DNA of 64,000 bases from Linyphia triangularis (GCA_963978545.1 OZ021724.1:27517933-27581932); one strand, 5' to 3'; positions 12,179 through 24,043 are shown, counted from the first letter of the stretch. The notes: generated from the sequence alone by a model not told the origin. Made by a program: numbers and translations.

Positions 12179-12737
12179 AATTTTTTATAAACAATTAATA
12201 CCCTGAAGCAAGTCTAATACCATTTCTACAGGTGATTCTAGAAGAAATACATCAACTTTGGCTCCCTAAATGCTCTAATGGTGGTATTTCATAGATTATC
12301 AAAATAGATTTATTCCAGTAAACGATTTATCACCACCAAGGCGAATGCCAGATTATAGCATTTTAGGCCACCAATTTCTTGCATGCGTCATCCGTTTCTA
12401 AGTCATAGTGTTTTGTTTCTATACCGACCAAAAGAAGACTCAAAAGTACCCTATTGATTAAAGAGCAACCAAATCCTCTAACATCAAACGTGTGATGCTT
12501 TGGTTAGTATTTTATTTTGTCAAAGTATTCCGTCTCAGTCTCCCTTTCTCATTAAGATGGGTAAAATATTACAAAGAAAGTCGTCGCCGTCTTTCTGTTT
12601 GAGGTACAAATTCTAGTTTCCCATTTTAGAAACAAACGAGTGAAGTAGCCCTGATTCGTTAACGATTTATGCGCCTTTATTGGCATCAACAAAAATAATT
12701 GACATATCTTTTGATCTATCACCTCGTGATCTATCTC

Positions 12738-12823
12738 CTGGGTGAAGCATGTATGTTTTGTCGTGGTTTGGATTCCACGTTAAGCTGTGGAGTTCCTGCC
12801 TGATTAGCCATTACTGGTTTAAA
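12738..12823 (+). mobile_element. SINE-B fragment (tRNA-derived SINE body)
   Basis: The segment containing GGATTCCACGTTAAGCTGTGG and CCTGCCTGATTAGCCATTA matches the body of the SINE-B copies at 18,976 and 56,563 read on their sense strand. The tRNA-like head and the AACCAACC tail are not recognisable here. Confidence 0.7.
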
Positions 12824-13396
12824 AAAAAATGGTTTTTGAACGTACAATCCAAATCAACAGCAAATTACTCAGCCATATCCCAGAGTTATAGTGTTCATTT
12901 GTATAGTTTTATGCGCCATATTTATTCCAAGTTAATACTATACGATAAACATACTTCTCCATTGACTAATGATTTTTGAGAATTCATTTTTCAATATCAA
13001 GAGGTCACTCGTAAATAAATACCAGTGTACCATGAAATTTTGTAAAAATAGTTTCTTTCACGAACCATTTGCTTAAAAATATACAATAAAAACTACAAAA
13101 ATACCATTTTACAATACACAATATAAAATAGTAATTTTGTAATTACTATTACAATGCGATTTATTACAGTTACAATATCATTTTATATTACACATTTTCA
13201 CAAATTTCACACGACAAAAATATTTAAATTCTCCAATTTTAAGGGGATCACTCTAAAATTTTTAGGTAGATGTATTTTGAATATTGTAATTAGATAAACT
13301 ATTTTTTATTATTAAAAGAACGCTTTTAACTTTTTTGAAGAAGTAAATTTGGTAAAAAAGTTTATATTTTTATATTTCAAAACTTTATAATTCTAA

Positions 13397-14154
13397 GGGG
13401 ACGTTACAGTCTTCGACGAAATTTAAAAGCAGTATTTACATCCAACTTCAATGTCCTATAAATTATTTAATTTTCAATATATATGCACATTTTTTGCACA
13501 GGATTTATTGTTGAATATTTGTTGAATTGTGTAAAAATAATCAAAAAATTGAATAATTTAATTTTATAAACATTTTTTGAACGATGAAATTTGTTTAGAT
13601 TTAAAAAATAGTCATTTGCCTTGGTACACTTTATAAAGAAAATAATCTATAAATATTTATTTAAAAAATACCAATGTTAAGTAAACATTTGGAATTAATT
13701 TACTGACCTATTTTTTAAAGCAATAGTGCTTTTGAAATTTATTAAAAAAATTATTCATTTTGTATGCACTAAAAATAACTTTTTTTTCGACATAAAATCC
13801 ATAATAAAATATATATATACATATTTATAGTAAATATTTTAAGTCTACAATATAAAACTCACTTCTGTATAATATGCTACACAAAAATTAATATGAAATA
13901 GATTTTTTTTAAAGTGTACCAAGGCAAATGACTATTTTTTAAATCTAAACAAATTTCATCGTTCAAAAAATGTTTATAAAATTAAATTATTCAATTTTTT
14001 GATTATTTTTACACAATTACTATATTAACAAATATTCAACAATAAATCCTGTGCAAAAAATGTGCATATATATTGAAAATTAAATAATTTATAGGACATT
14101 GAAGTTGGATGTAAATACTGCTTTTAAATTTCGTCGAAGACTGTTACGTCCCCA
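13397..14154. mobile_element. MITE with about 240-bp inverted arms, TTAA-type target (copy 1)
   Basis: The left arm begins GGGGACGTTACAGTCTTCG and the right arm ends in its complement, CGAAGACTGTTACGTCCCC plus A. The arms stay nearly identical for about 240 bases, through ATTTACATCCAACTTCAATG and as far as the inner motif TGCCTTGGTACACTTT. The flanks are CTAA (13393-13396) and TTAA (14155-14158), consistent with a TTAA target duplication with one change. There is no coding capacity. The sister copy at 58,152-58,915 has the same design and length. TTAA targets point to piggyBac- or Kolobok-type transposases. Confidence 0.88.
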
Positions 14155-14521
14155 TTAACAATTTGCTATGTTAAATGGCTCACAAAGATTCATACAATAA
14201 TCTTTAAAGTTTTTTCTTAACTATCGATACATTGAAAAAAAAATTAAAAAAAAAAAAAATGAGTCACTCCAGAACTTTAAATAATATATTACCAAAATGT
14301 ATATTAATTTTCTAGAAATTATTAAAATTCATAAATAAGTTCTAGAGCTATATCAATTGAATGTTCAAAATATGGAGAAAATATCATTGCCAAGAAAAGG
14401 GGACTTAAAATTTTAGAATAGCATGGTGGAGAAGCAACAGTAATGGAGCTAATTAAATTATTTAATACTAAAAGTTGTAATTCAGAAAGAGTTTAATTTA
14501 AATTCAACTAATATTTCTTAA
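14155..14521. other. AT-rich spacer
   Basis: Nothing recognised between the TTAA MITE and the minisatellite except A-rich runs at 14235-14260. Confidence 0.4.
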
Positions 14522-15012
14522 GAATTATTCTTATTTAGTCCTATTTTTTTCAGTTTATATCAATTAATATTTATTCTTATTTAGTTTCATTTCTTTCAAC
14601 TCATATCTATTAATATTTATTCTTTTTTAGATACATTTCTTTCAACTCATATCTATTAATATTTATTCTTATTTAGTCTCAATTTTTTCAACTCATATCT
14701 ATTAATATTTATTCTTATTTAGTCAAATTTCTTTCATTTCATATCGATTAATATTTATTCTTATTTAGTCCCATTTCTTTTAACTCGTATCAATTAATAT
14801 TTATTTTTATTTAGCTCCATTTTTTTCAACTCATATCTATTAATATTTATTCTTTTTTAGTCTAATTTCTTTCAACTCATATCTATTAATATTGATTCTT
14901 ATTTAGTCTAATTTATTTCAACTCATATCTATTAATATTTATTCTTATTTAGTCTCACTTCTTTCAACTCATATCTATCAATATTTATTCTTATTTAGCT
15001 CCAATTCTTCAA
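14522..15012. repeat. 46-bp minisatellite, about 10-11 units
   Basis: The motifs TTTATTCTTATTTAGTC and CAACTCATATCTATTAATA alternate with a period close to 46 bases. Units differ by scattered substitutions and single-base indels. No gene is associated. Confidence 0.9.
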
Positions 15013-15902
15013 CTTTAATTTCTATTCATATTTTTTGAAGCAGTAAAAATAATTGCGAAAATTAAGCAAATTTAGTGTTCCGTAACTCTTTAATAAAATG
15101 TAATTTTTGCAGTAACAAAACACAAGTAAAACAAACTGCATAAAAAAAAAATCACTCATAAGCGAAGGAAAAACAAGTATGAAATGCTTTGAATGACTTT
15201 CAAACAAGCTATACAGACAGACCAACAAAAACAACTTAACAATAAGAGAAAAATATGTCAAAATAGTAAGAATACACAACTACAGTTAAAACGTTGTTTC
15301 ACTAATTGTATCTTTTTATAAGAATTTTTACTTTCACACAGACTTTATAAAGTCTAAATGAAACTACAATTAAAAAGCAATTCATAATAAAAGGTTCTAA
15401 CGTTATTTATTACTGCACCATAAAGTCAAGAAGAATATTAATACGGAGTAAATGTCATTCTTATTTAGGAAGATATGAAACCAAACTAGAAAAAAACAAG
15501 GAGGGAAAAAAAATGCATTTTATTCCCGAAAAATGAGAACATGCCACGTTGAATAACATTGACTTCCAAGAGCTTCCTGGAAAATGCTATTAATTATCAT
15601 AATAATGAGTAGTTAGCCATAATTGCAACGATAAAAAATAGTTTTTTTTATCAAGCTTATACTTGTACATTTTTTTTTGACGCGTTAACAAATTTTCTTT
15701 ATTATTCATAAAGAGTTTGAAATATGCAGTGAGAACTCAAGTGAATTGAGGAAACAAGAATCGTCTGCTTTTTTCCACCTTAAAAAGGTAATTTAATTTT
15801 TTTTTTTTAAAGCGTCCACAGTATTTTGCTTTTTTTTCTTCTTGTTGCTTACAAGAGAAATGTTTTAATTTTAATGCAATTATAAGTTTCATTTTTCAGT
15901 AT
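15013..15902. other. AT-rich DNA, nothing recognised
   Basis: No gene or repeat recognised. The frames here have no protein-like features. Confidence 0.4.
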
Positions 15903-15952
15903 GTCGTGTTTTTATGGTTCTATGATAGTCGTGTTTTTATGGTTCTATGATA
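15903..15952. repeat. 25-bp exact tandem duplication
   Basis: A unit starting GTCGTGTTTTTATGG occurs twice head-to-tail (15903-15927 and 15928-15952) without a difference, suggesting a recent replication slip. Confidence 0.9.
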
Positions 15953-16258
15953 GTCAAGTTTATTTTTCGTGCATACAAAGTTAAATTCTAAATAAGTAAT
16001 TACAATTCTTAATAGCTCAGTGCATCTTGTTTAACTTCCAAAATAATGAATGAAAAGGATATGCATCAAACTGATGTTATCTTTTTTTTTCCAAAAATCT
16101 TTTTTAATAATTATTTGGAGTTTTGAGGGTGTAATATTTAACTTCTTTTAATGACGTTGATGTTACGACAAATGGTTATATTTAATTTTTATAAATCTCG
16201 TTATCAAACACTATTTCAAAGCGAGCAGTAATTTTCTCCATTTTGAGAAATAACTTAC

Positions 16259-16950
16259 TATACTAAACTCCAACTTAACTTGACATCACTATATTAAACT
16301 CCAACTTAACTTGACATCACTAGACGATAGATCTTCACCGTGCTCATAGGCAATTAATCCATTTTAGCGGAGTGAAGACATAATTCTCGCCAAACCTTAT
16401 AGCCTTTTGTTCTCTACAGGGTTGTGGTTTGGCGAACATTATGTTTTCACGCCGCCAAAATGGATTAAATACCTATGAGCACTGTGACGATCTACCGTAT
16501 AGTGATGTCAAGTTAAGTTGAAGTTTAGTATAGACAATAGATCTTCACGTGCTCTTAGGCAATTAATCCATTTTAGCGGAGTGAAGACATAATTCTCGCC
16601 AAACCTTATAGCCTTTTGTTCTCTACAGGGTTGTGGTTTGGCGAACATTATGCTTTCACGCCGCCAAAATGGATTAAATACCTATGAGCACTGTGACGAT
16701 CTACCGTATAGTGATGTCAAGTTAAGTTGAAGTTTAGTATAGACAATAGATCTTCACGTGCTCATAGGCAATTAATCCATTTTAGCGGAGTGAAGACATA
16801 ATTCTCGCCAAACCTTATAGCCTTTTGTTCTCTACAGGGTTGTGGTTTGGCGAACATTATGCTTTCACGCCGCCAAAAAGGATTAAATACCTATGAGCAC
16901 TGTGACGATCTACCGTCTAGTGACGTCAAGTTAAGTTGAAGTTTAGTATA
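16259..16950. mobile_element. Palindromic MITE amplified as three tandem units of about 210 bp
   Basis: The motif GATCTTCAC recurs at 16330, 16540 and 16749. Each unit is a foldback: AATCCATTTTAGCGGAGTG and CGCCAAACC on one side face GGTTTGGCG and GCCGCCAAAATGGATT on the other, around a loop near TATAGCCTTTTGTTCTC. The outer end TATACTAAACTCCAACTTAA is mirrored at the right by AAGTTGAAGTTTAGTATA. At the left the terminal 33 bases are duplicated. Arms of about 100 bases make long hairpins possible. Confidence 0.88.
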
Positions 16951-17327
16951 GTTGTGATAATATTATAATTTTGTTGGGGATGCAAGTTTTTTACTCTTTT
17001 AAATAACAAATATTAAGATTTTAATATTGTTATTAAAAAGATTTTGTAAATGCTTGTATAGAATCCATTAGTTGGAATATTTTCAACGATCATGTTTATT
17101 TTGGAGTTTTCTTGAAGATGTGAAGAAAAACTCCAAACATAAAAGCCCGACTAAGGATTGATAAGCCAGTTGATAAAAACACCGTGGTGGGGCTCTGGAT
17201 TTTTAGATAAGTAAGAAGCTTATGTCTTCGCTCTGTTGAGTTGATGATAACTGAAGCTCTGGTGTGAATTTTCTTACGAATTTCTCCTACTGTGTTAAGA
17301 ATTGTAGAGTTCTTAAATAAAGAACAT
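16951..17327. other. Unrecognised spacer with a mixed-composition part
   Basis: AT-rich to about 17140. The segment 17140-17280 is less AT-rich and matches nothing else in the window. Confidence 0.4.
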
Positions 17328-17720
17328 AAGTAGTTATTTTTAAATCCGTTATATTAACTTCAATTTTGTGTTTGTGTGTGGGTATGTATGTTGAAGACGG
17401 GAAAATATGTAGAGGCCTAATTAACCCCCTTGCCATCATCCAATCGGGCTGAAACTTGGCAGATAGATTCGATGTTGATGACAATTCATTCTATAAAATT
17501 TTGGGAGCTGTCAATGTCACTAAAATGTCGGTTTTAAGGAATGCTAATAAACCAACTTGCCGTCATCCAATCGCGTTAAAATAGAATTGAACCGACCATT
17601 GTTGAAACTCTTACCGGTTGCCATTTTTTTTAAATAAATAAATAATAAAATTGTTTTAATTGGAATAAGTAAAGGATATTTGGATGCGAGTGCATATATT
17701 CGCATTAATTTTTAATGAAT
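17328..17720 (+). repeat. Dispersed repeat Rep-X, copy A
   Basis: The blocks TAACTTCAATTTTGTGTTTG, CATCATCCAATCGGGCTGAA and TTCGATGTTGATGACAAT recur in the same order at 48,395 and 49,380. A reverse-strand piece is at 56,920-57,022. The class is unknown: I see no TIRs, LTRs or coding region. Confidence 0.65.
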
Positions 17721-18967
17721 AAATTTTGACAAGTAATTTACTGTATGTTTTACTGATAGAGATATTTGAAATATTTAAAATTAGATGCAAATACTAACAC
17801 ATGCCGACGACAGAAGTGGAGCTATGTTAATGACTATAAAAATTGGCAATGCATATAAAGGATTTATATTAAATACTTTGTTTTTATATGGGTTATATTA
17901 TTGAAATCCTATGTCAGCCTTCCTCGAGGAATAACAATAGTAAGTGCTTAACCGTCTTCTTTTAAAACTCAAACATTGAAACAGGCGTAGGAAATAATTC
18001 ACATACGACTCATTTTGATAAAAAACACAAAAGCTTTTACGGAAAATATTGCAAAAGGATATAATAGTTCTTTATTTTAAAACTATTTGATGGCCTTATT
18101 GCACGCTGAATATTTATATAATTTTAATAACTTTATTATTTAAATTTTGAAGTGTGTATAGTTTCTGATAATAAAGTTTACTCCATTTCGTTTTGGTCTT
18201 ACGAAACAATAATTTGCAGAGAGGGAGGATCAAAGTTCTCTATTACTTTACAGTAAATGTACACTGAACTAGTTTGCTGTTGAAGCCCTTGTTTGTTTAC
18301 AAGGCTACATAATAAATATCCCTAATTTGAACTTCTCTTGAATCTAGTGGTAATCCTTAGCAGACTGCTATAACACGATCTCGAAGTGTTTACATTTCTT
18401 GTAAAGCTATATTTGTTTGTCTTGTCTTATATTTTCTACAGAATCATAAAACTGATAAGATTCTAAGTGGAGTGGAATAACTTAAAAATACTAATTTTTG
18501 TAGCGTTTTTTATGTAAATTGAGTAATGTAGTTAAAAGTATAATGTAATTGCCCATACGTGCATTTTGCATTAATCCCAATTTTTTATATTTAATGTTAT
18601 ACTTATACTTCAGGTGTAAGTAAAGTTTTTATAGTTTCGTATTTGATCAAAGAAAAAAAAAATCAGAAATGTTTAGGTAATAAAAATCTTTAGCATCTTC
18701 TCACTTTGTATATCTTGTTCTGAGTATTAATCGTATTTTTCATAGATTGCATTAGATTTTGAAGAGTAGTTATTGTAAAGATCACTAAAACAAAAAAAAT
18801 TGCACAAGTGATCCAATGTGAGAAATTATTATGTGAAGAAACATGTGTTGTGCAACTTCCAATTTCGATGCCAGTACAATATCACATTCTTTTGCAAATA
18901 ATTATGATAATTCGATCTATAACTAGTATCATACGAGTAGTACTGTAATTTCCAGAAAATTTTGTAT
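17721..18967. other. AT-rich DNA, nothing recognised
   Basis: No gene or known repeat identified. Confidence 0.4.
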
Positions 18968-18975
18968 CAAAATTC

Positions 18976-19341
18976 CGTTGGTTGGTTTGTACGCTCAACG
19001 ACCTATCTTTAAGACCAATGACGACTAATCAGGCAGGAACCTACAGCTTAACGTGAATTCTGAACCCCAACGCGCATCCATGCCTAACCCAGGAATCGAA
19101 CCCGACAACTTTGGCATGAGAGCCTTTGCCTTTTTTGCCTTTTTTCAGATTATCTGGCGCCGTCAGCAACACGAGGGCTATAATGCGCCGAAACATTCGT
19201 CATTAGACAAGCCAACATACATTTACAAACACCCATGCCTAACACGGGACTCGATCCCGCAACCTCGTGGTCTAGAAGCTAGTAAGCTAACCAGTTTGGT
19301 CGGCCTTTGGCATGAGAGACCAGAGCTCTAACCCCACACTC
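18976..19341 (-). mobile_element. SINE-B copy interrupted by a SINE-A
   Basis: The antisense SINE-B starts GTTGGTTGGTTTGTACGCTC, passes through the conserved body (GACTAATCAGGCAGGAACC), and ends with the antisense tRNA-like head (AGAGCTCTAACCCCACACTC). The A-box on the minus strand reads GTGGGGTTAGAGCTC. It is split at 19123-19304 by a SINE-A. CAAAATTC occurs outside both ends (18968-18975 and 19342-19349), a plausible target duplication. Confidence 0.85.
19123..19304 (-). mobile_element. SINE-A copy 1 (tRNA-derived), inserted in SINE-B
   Basis: Antisense SINE-A: the tail CAGATTATCTGGCGCCGTC comes first, and the tRNA-like head ends at TTTGGTCGGC. The 14-bp CTTTGGCATGAGAG at 19109-19122 is repeated at 19305-19318, proving insertion into the older SINE-B. 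Next to the insertion the tail is a T-rich TTTGCC repeat instead of the usual GGTTGGTT. Confidence 0.92.
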
Positions 19342-19352
19342 CAAAATTCAGA

Positions 19353-19529
19353 GCCGAACAAACGGTATAGTGGTTAGCGTGTTAGCTTCTAGACCGCGAG
19401 GTTGCGGGTTCGAGTCCCGTGTTAGGCATGGGTGTTTGTAAATGTAAGTTGGCTTGTCTAATGACGAATGTTTCGGCGCATTATAGCCCTCGTGTTGCTG
19501 ACGGCGCCAGATAATCTGAAAACAACCAA
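19353..19529 (+). mobile_element. SINE-A copy 2
   Basis: Sense copy with an A-box-like TATAGTGGTTAGCG, B box GGTTCGAGTCC, body GACGAATGTTTCGGCGCATT and tail AACAACCAAC. CCAAAATTCAGA at 19341-19352 is repeated at 19530-19541. It inserted at the edge of the neighbouring SINE-B, so three SINEs are packed into 0.6 kb. The 61-codon minus-strand frame across it is an antisense reading of the SINE. Confidence 0.93.
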
Positions 19530-19752
19530 CCAAAATTCAGAAGAAAGAAAAAGATGGTGAGTGCTCAATTACGCAAGAGGCTTAAACTCGTTCTACATTT
19601 TTCTGCTACACTAATAATCCGAATGTGGTAAAAATATGTTGTTTACTTTTTATAATGCATAGATTTATGGTTGAGCAGGTTTATAGGGGAGTGATATATT
19701 TATTTACACATGTACTTTTTAAAACATGTAATTAACTTAAAATATCTTCTAG

Positions 19753-19933
19753 TTGGTTGGTTGTATTCAGATTATCTGGTGCCGTCAGCAACACGAGGGC
19801 TATAATGCGCCGAAACTTTCGTCATTAGACAAGCCAACATACATTTACAAACAACCATGCCTAATACGGGACTCGAACCCGCAACCTCACGGTCTAGAAG
19901 CCAGCACGCTAACCACTACACCGTTTGGTCGGC
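19753..19933 (-). mobile_element. SINE-A copy 3
   Basis: An antisense copy from the TTGGTTGGTTG tail to the GTTTGGTCGGC head. AAAATATCTTCTAG at 19739-19752 recurs at 19934-19947, a 14-bp perfect target duplication. It differs from copy 2 by several substitutions (for example AAACTTTCGTC in place of AAACATTCGTC). Confidence 0.94.
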
Positions 19934-19947
19934 AAAATATCTTCTAG

Positions 19948-21040
19948 TAAAATAAAAATAGTACAAATTCCAGGAACTGTTACAAAACAAATATTTTAGC
20001 AGCACGTTTGCTGATGAAGCACATAAATAAAAGCTACAGGATAACTACGAAAATAGAAATCCTGAAATAGTTGCAGATCCATCAGAAAAGATATCTTCTC
20101 CCATGAGATGACAGCGGGTCTGGCAATTATCCGTACTCTAGTGTTTGATTTAGGATTCTCTATCAATTTACACTGAATCAATAAGATGTTGATCCAGCCA
20201 TCGGAAATACTTGCATCAAGTGTTTGCCCTAACTCTCTCCCCTTCCCCATCTTCCTAACAAAGTTGATAGTTATTCAAGTGGTCTTGGCTTACATTTGGA
20301 ATCCGGTTTCTTGGTGGAAAGTAGGATTAAAGTTACTCTCCGGTGGACTTGAGATAGTTTTCTGTACTGGTGGGAAATGGATTGAGTGGTTTTGAATTTG
20401 GAATTGATTGCTGTGGTATTGACTTATTTGTTTGGGAAATTAAATTACGGTTTAGACAGTTTTAAGATCTTTAAAAGGATGCTTGGGTTAAATGGATGGA
20501 ATTTTAACTCTGATGTAGAAATTAGATGACATGTTGACTATTTATAAAATTTGAGGATTAATGTTTGAAGAGCTGAAACATTTTTGGAAACTAAACTGTG
20601 GCTAAGGATACTTTTAGCTTACTATTTGAAATGAAGTGATGTGTATTAACCCGAGTAGTGTGCTGTTTAAGTAGAGGTTCGGGAAGTGGGGTTTAAGATC
20701 TTTAAAGAAATCTTTGTCGTAAAGGTGGAATTTTATCTGATAGGTATAGATTAGATGATGCATTGTTAATTTATACTTTGCCGAATCGGATAGTAATATG
20801 ATTTTAGGTTCAGTAATGTTTTTGAAAACCTAACTTATGCTGAATTTTTGTATATTATTTGAATTTATTTAATGTGGGATTGAATTAAAATTGTGAAGGG
20901 GGGGAGGACTTTATCTATGACGTTAGTTATCCATAATTAGGTCGTTGATGTATAACATTTTTCAAGTAGTTTAGTAATGAAATTTATTTACATACCTCAC
21001 CTATTTTTGATAATTGAACTATTTAGTTACCTTGAAACTA
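19948..21040. other. Unrecognised DNA, mixed composition
   Basis: No gene seen. The segment 20,080-20,400 is less AT-rich and holds a 69-codon plus-strand frame with no recognisable domain. Confidence 0.4.
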
Positions 21041-22286
21041 CACTCACAAAAGTTATACACAGAGCGGTAAAATGCGAAAAAATCGACAACTACAGCTTTG
21101 ATTGACACGAAATGCTACAAGTAAGTAGCTCTATGTTTATTCATGAAACAAAACAAAGAATTACAAACAGAGATAAAAAAAAAAACATATTGAATTTTTA
21201 TAAATTATAAGATGACGACATATTTGCGTCAATAGCAAAATTATGTTTAAATTCAAAACAAACAACAAAAACCGACATTAATAGGGTATTTGAGCACCCC
21301 TTACCTGCATACAAAGTGTACAGCTTGTGATCATGCTTGTTATGAGGTGATCAATCATCGCAGAGTTCAGTACAGCCGTCGCAGAACGTCGCCTGAAGAT
21401 GTACAGGTCGGTGCGATATCCCAATGAAATCCCTACCCAGGCTATGATGCTTCCACTGCGGAATGCGTGATGTTCTGGAGCCAAATGCGTGTATCTTGTT
21501 CCCTCCAGACCCTTACACGCTTATCATCGGGCTATAGGGCAAATCTGGACTCATTTGTGAACGTAACTTTGCCCCAATCAAACACATTCCAATTCATATA
21601 CTGGCGGCACCACTTTAATCGTGCCTCTTTGGATTGGATGGGTAAAGGAGCTCAAATTCGTGGAACCCGAGCTTACAGACCATTAATGTGTAACCTTCAA
21701 CGAACAGTAGAGGCAGATATCGTCTTACTAATGGCCGCTGCAACCATAGATGTCACACATGTGGAGGGCGATCTTCGATTCCGCTTGGATACAAGAAAAA
21801 TATATTGATCTATAGCAGGGGTCGTAATCCTTGGACGATCGGCTACAGGTCTTCGGACAACTGTTTGGCTGGTTTGGAACTGTTTCCATAATCGTGAAAT
21901 AACGGAATGGTGAACGCCTAAGAAAAGAGCAACATCTGTGATAGACTTTCCTTCTTTAAAGCGTCCTACAGCCCGCCACCGCTCAGAATATTCCATTCGT
22001 CTTCTGGAAGTCATAGAAACACGTCTAGCTCGAAAAAAAATCCGGCTGATGTTCTGAACACTTTTCATCAGCAATTACATGCAACTCCTTTAACCCTTCA
22101 CAATGCCGGCTTCTTATACGACTGCCTGTTTTGCATATTTCTCGACGCGATACAGTGATTGGCTGTTACTTAACATATATGCATACTTCATTCTACTTTT
22201 GCAGCAAATTTCAGCTTCTTTAATTCAGATTGGTTTACGGAAATTAAAATTTTCCTATCCGTGCTTAACTTTAGGAAGTGAGTGTG
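21041..22286 (-). mobile_element. Tc1-like transposon (decayed)
   Basis: The left end begins CACTCACAAAAGTTATACAC immediately after a TA (21039-21040). A degenerate mirror, TGCTTAACTTTAGGAAGTGAG, lies near 22263-22283 before another TA (22287-22288), so the right boundary is approximate. A Tc1-family transposase pseudogene fills the centre on the minus strand. Confidence 0.75.
21278..22074 (-). pseudogene. Tc1-type transposase pseudogene
   Basis: The transposase would bind the element's ends through paired helix-turn-helix domains and cut with a DDE catalytic core. The minus-strand frame from 22074 to 21697 gives the N-terminal part, including RWRAVGRFKEGKSITDVALF and SVISRLWKQFQTSQTVVRRP, then RPRITTPAIDQYI. 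The first catalytic motif, expected as TDES, reads WGKVTFTNESRF at about 21540-21575, so the catalytic aspartate is asparagine. A TAG follows within the next block, just before PDDKRVRVWREQ. The later part (21278-21484) keeps IIAWVGISLGYRTDLYIFRR. The region that should carry the remaining catalytic acids is missing, so the copy is inactive. Confidence 0.88.
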
Positions 22287-24043
22287 TATTACACAAAAAT
22301 AATGGATTGCATACTATTGGTTTGCAATCACTGATTGTTGAGTTAACAAACCACATAAAATATCGATTTTTTTTGTATCGTAAAAAAATAAAAAATAATC
22401 TTATGTTAATAACATAATACAATAATTGTTACGTAAAAAAAATAATGCATCACAAAACAAATTTCAAGGTACAATCATAAACAAACAGGGAAGTAGCTCC
22501 AAAATACAGTTTTTATTTTTAAATCGTATTCTAATTGTTTTCATATTCCAGAATAAACTTTAGTAAGAGCATATTTTAAAAAACAAATTAATGCTAAAAT
22601 TCAAAAACAATAAGCCGCTCTGAACAACATTCTCCAACAGTTACAGGGTTTTAAAGAGTATTAACATAGATACTGGTCCTAATACAATGCTAAACAATTA
22701 TTAATTTATCTTGTCATAAAGATAAAATACTACGCTATTGGGAGAAATATATCCATAAAACTGACTTATGTAGACCTTACGTTAATTTGATAAGAAATAT
22801 TTTAATCATAATCTGAATAATTCATAATTTAATTTATTCTTACGTATTTGAAATACTAAAGCTTTTAACATTTTCAATTTCATAATAAATTGATCCACGC
22901 AAGTAAAAACTAATCAAGTTTTACTTTTTTATTTTTTTGAGATGACAAATACAAAAATGTACCCCTGTTTTAAAAATGCGATGCTTTGAATGTTGTATTC
23001 AAGTATATTTTGTTTCTGATTTTATTTTTTTATCCTTATATTTTGCATATAACTTTGAAGTTTGTAAAAATATACTGTTTGCTTTATGAACATAAAAAAA
23101 TTATATTAGTTATTTTTTTTTATTTTTTTTATTTTTTTTTTATGATAATTTTTATCGAGTTCTGACTTCTTTTTTTGCATTAATTAAAAATGTAAGGAAA
23201 TCTTTCATTTGATTATTTTTTTAGAAGAAGATTTGTTTTGAACATAAGTGTCCGAATTTTATCTTTTAATACCAAAAGATCTCGCCTATTAAGAGAAAAT
23301 TAACTATATTTTCCCACTCTTTACATTTAAATTTTTTATGGTTAAACTTAATTTCATTTGTATTCAGAATATGTTTTTATAATAGAGTTATGTTCACTTA
23401 TATACTCTAATATTTACAATCTTAAATCAATAGTAATAGATATTATTAAGTGGTTTCAGTTATAAGAATGTCTTATACAAAATGTAAAAAAAAAATAATA
23501 ATATATTTTTCGTAATCTTACATTGAACCATTACCATACAAGATCATTAAGAGATAATACATATTTAAAAAAAGATTGTGAAAGTAAATAAAATATTATA
23601 CGATTAGTTGATACACGTCATACTAAAATCATGATGGCAATGAATTAGATTACTACAAATCACAAATTTTTAAAAAATTTAAAATATCCAATACGCGTGA
23701 GTCATTGAATTTAAAAAAATAAATAATTAAGTTTAAATTAAATTATATTCAAATTAATCACCAGCATTTCGAATAAAATATATTCATAGGTGAAAAGCTA
23801 TTGGAAACTCTCACAAGTATAATGTGACAAAGCTAAAGTGTCATGGGAAGGAAATATATGTCTTATAAGGAAAGCATCTTATATATTTATTTTTATGGTG
23901 TTTTTATGGATTAGTCTTTTTCTCGCTTTTAATACAAAATCATAATTCATGAATGGTAAACCAATTTAAAGTCTACGACTTCCAATCCTGACGAAGTGTG
24001 TATTTACAATTGCACATAGTGCTATTTGTTTGAAAAGTGAAGT
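22287..24043. other. AT-rich DNA, nothing recognised
   Basis: No gene or repeat identified. A T-rich tract with interspersed A lies at 23100-23150. Confidence 0.45.

Noticed and set aside
19381..19430. A functional tRNA gene (A- and B-box-like sequence)
   Set aside because: The same sequence recurs at least six times with SINE body, tail and target duplications. The acceptor and anticodon arms do not pair well, so it is a tRNA-derived SINE head.
21467..21808. A 113-codon plus-strand frame
   Set aside because: It is the opposite-strand reading of the Tc1 transposase pseudogene.
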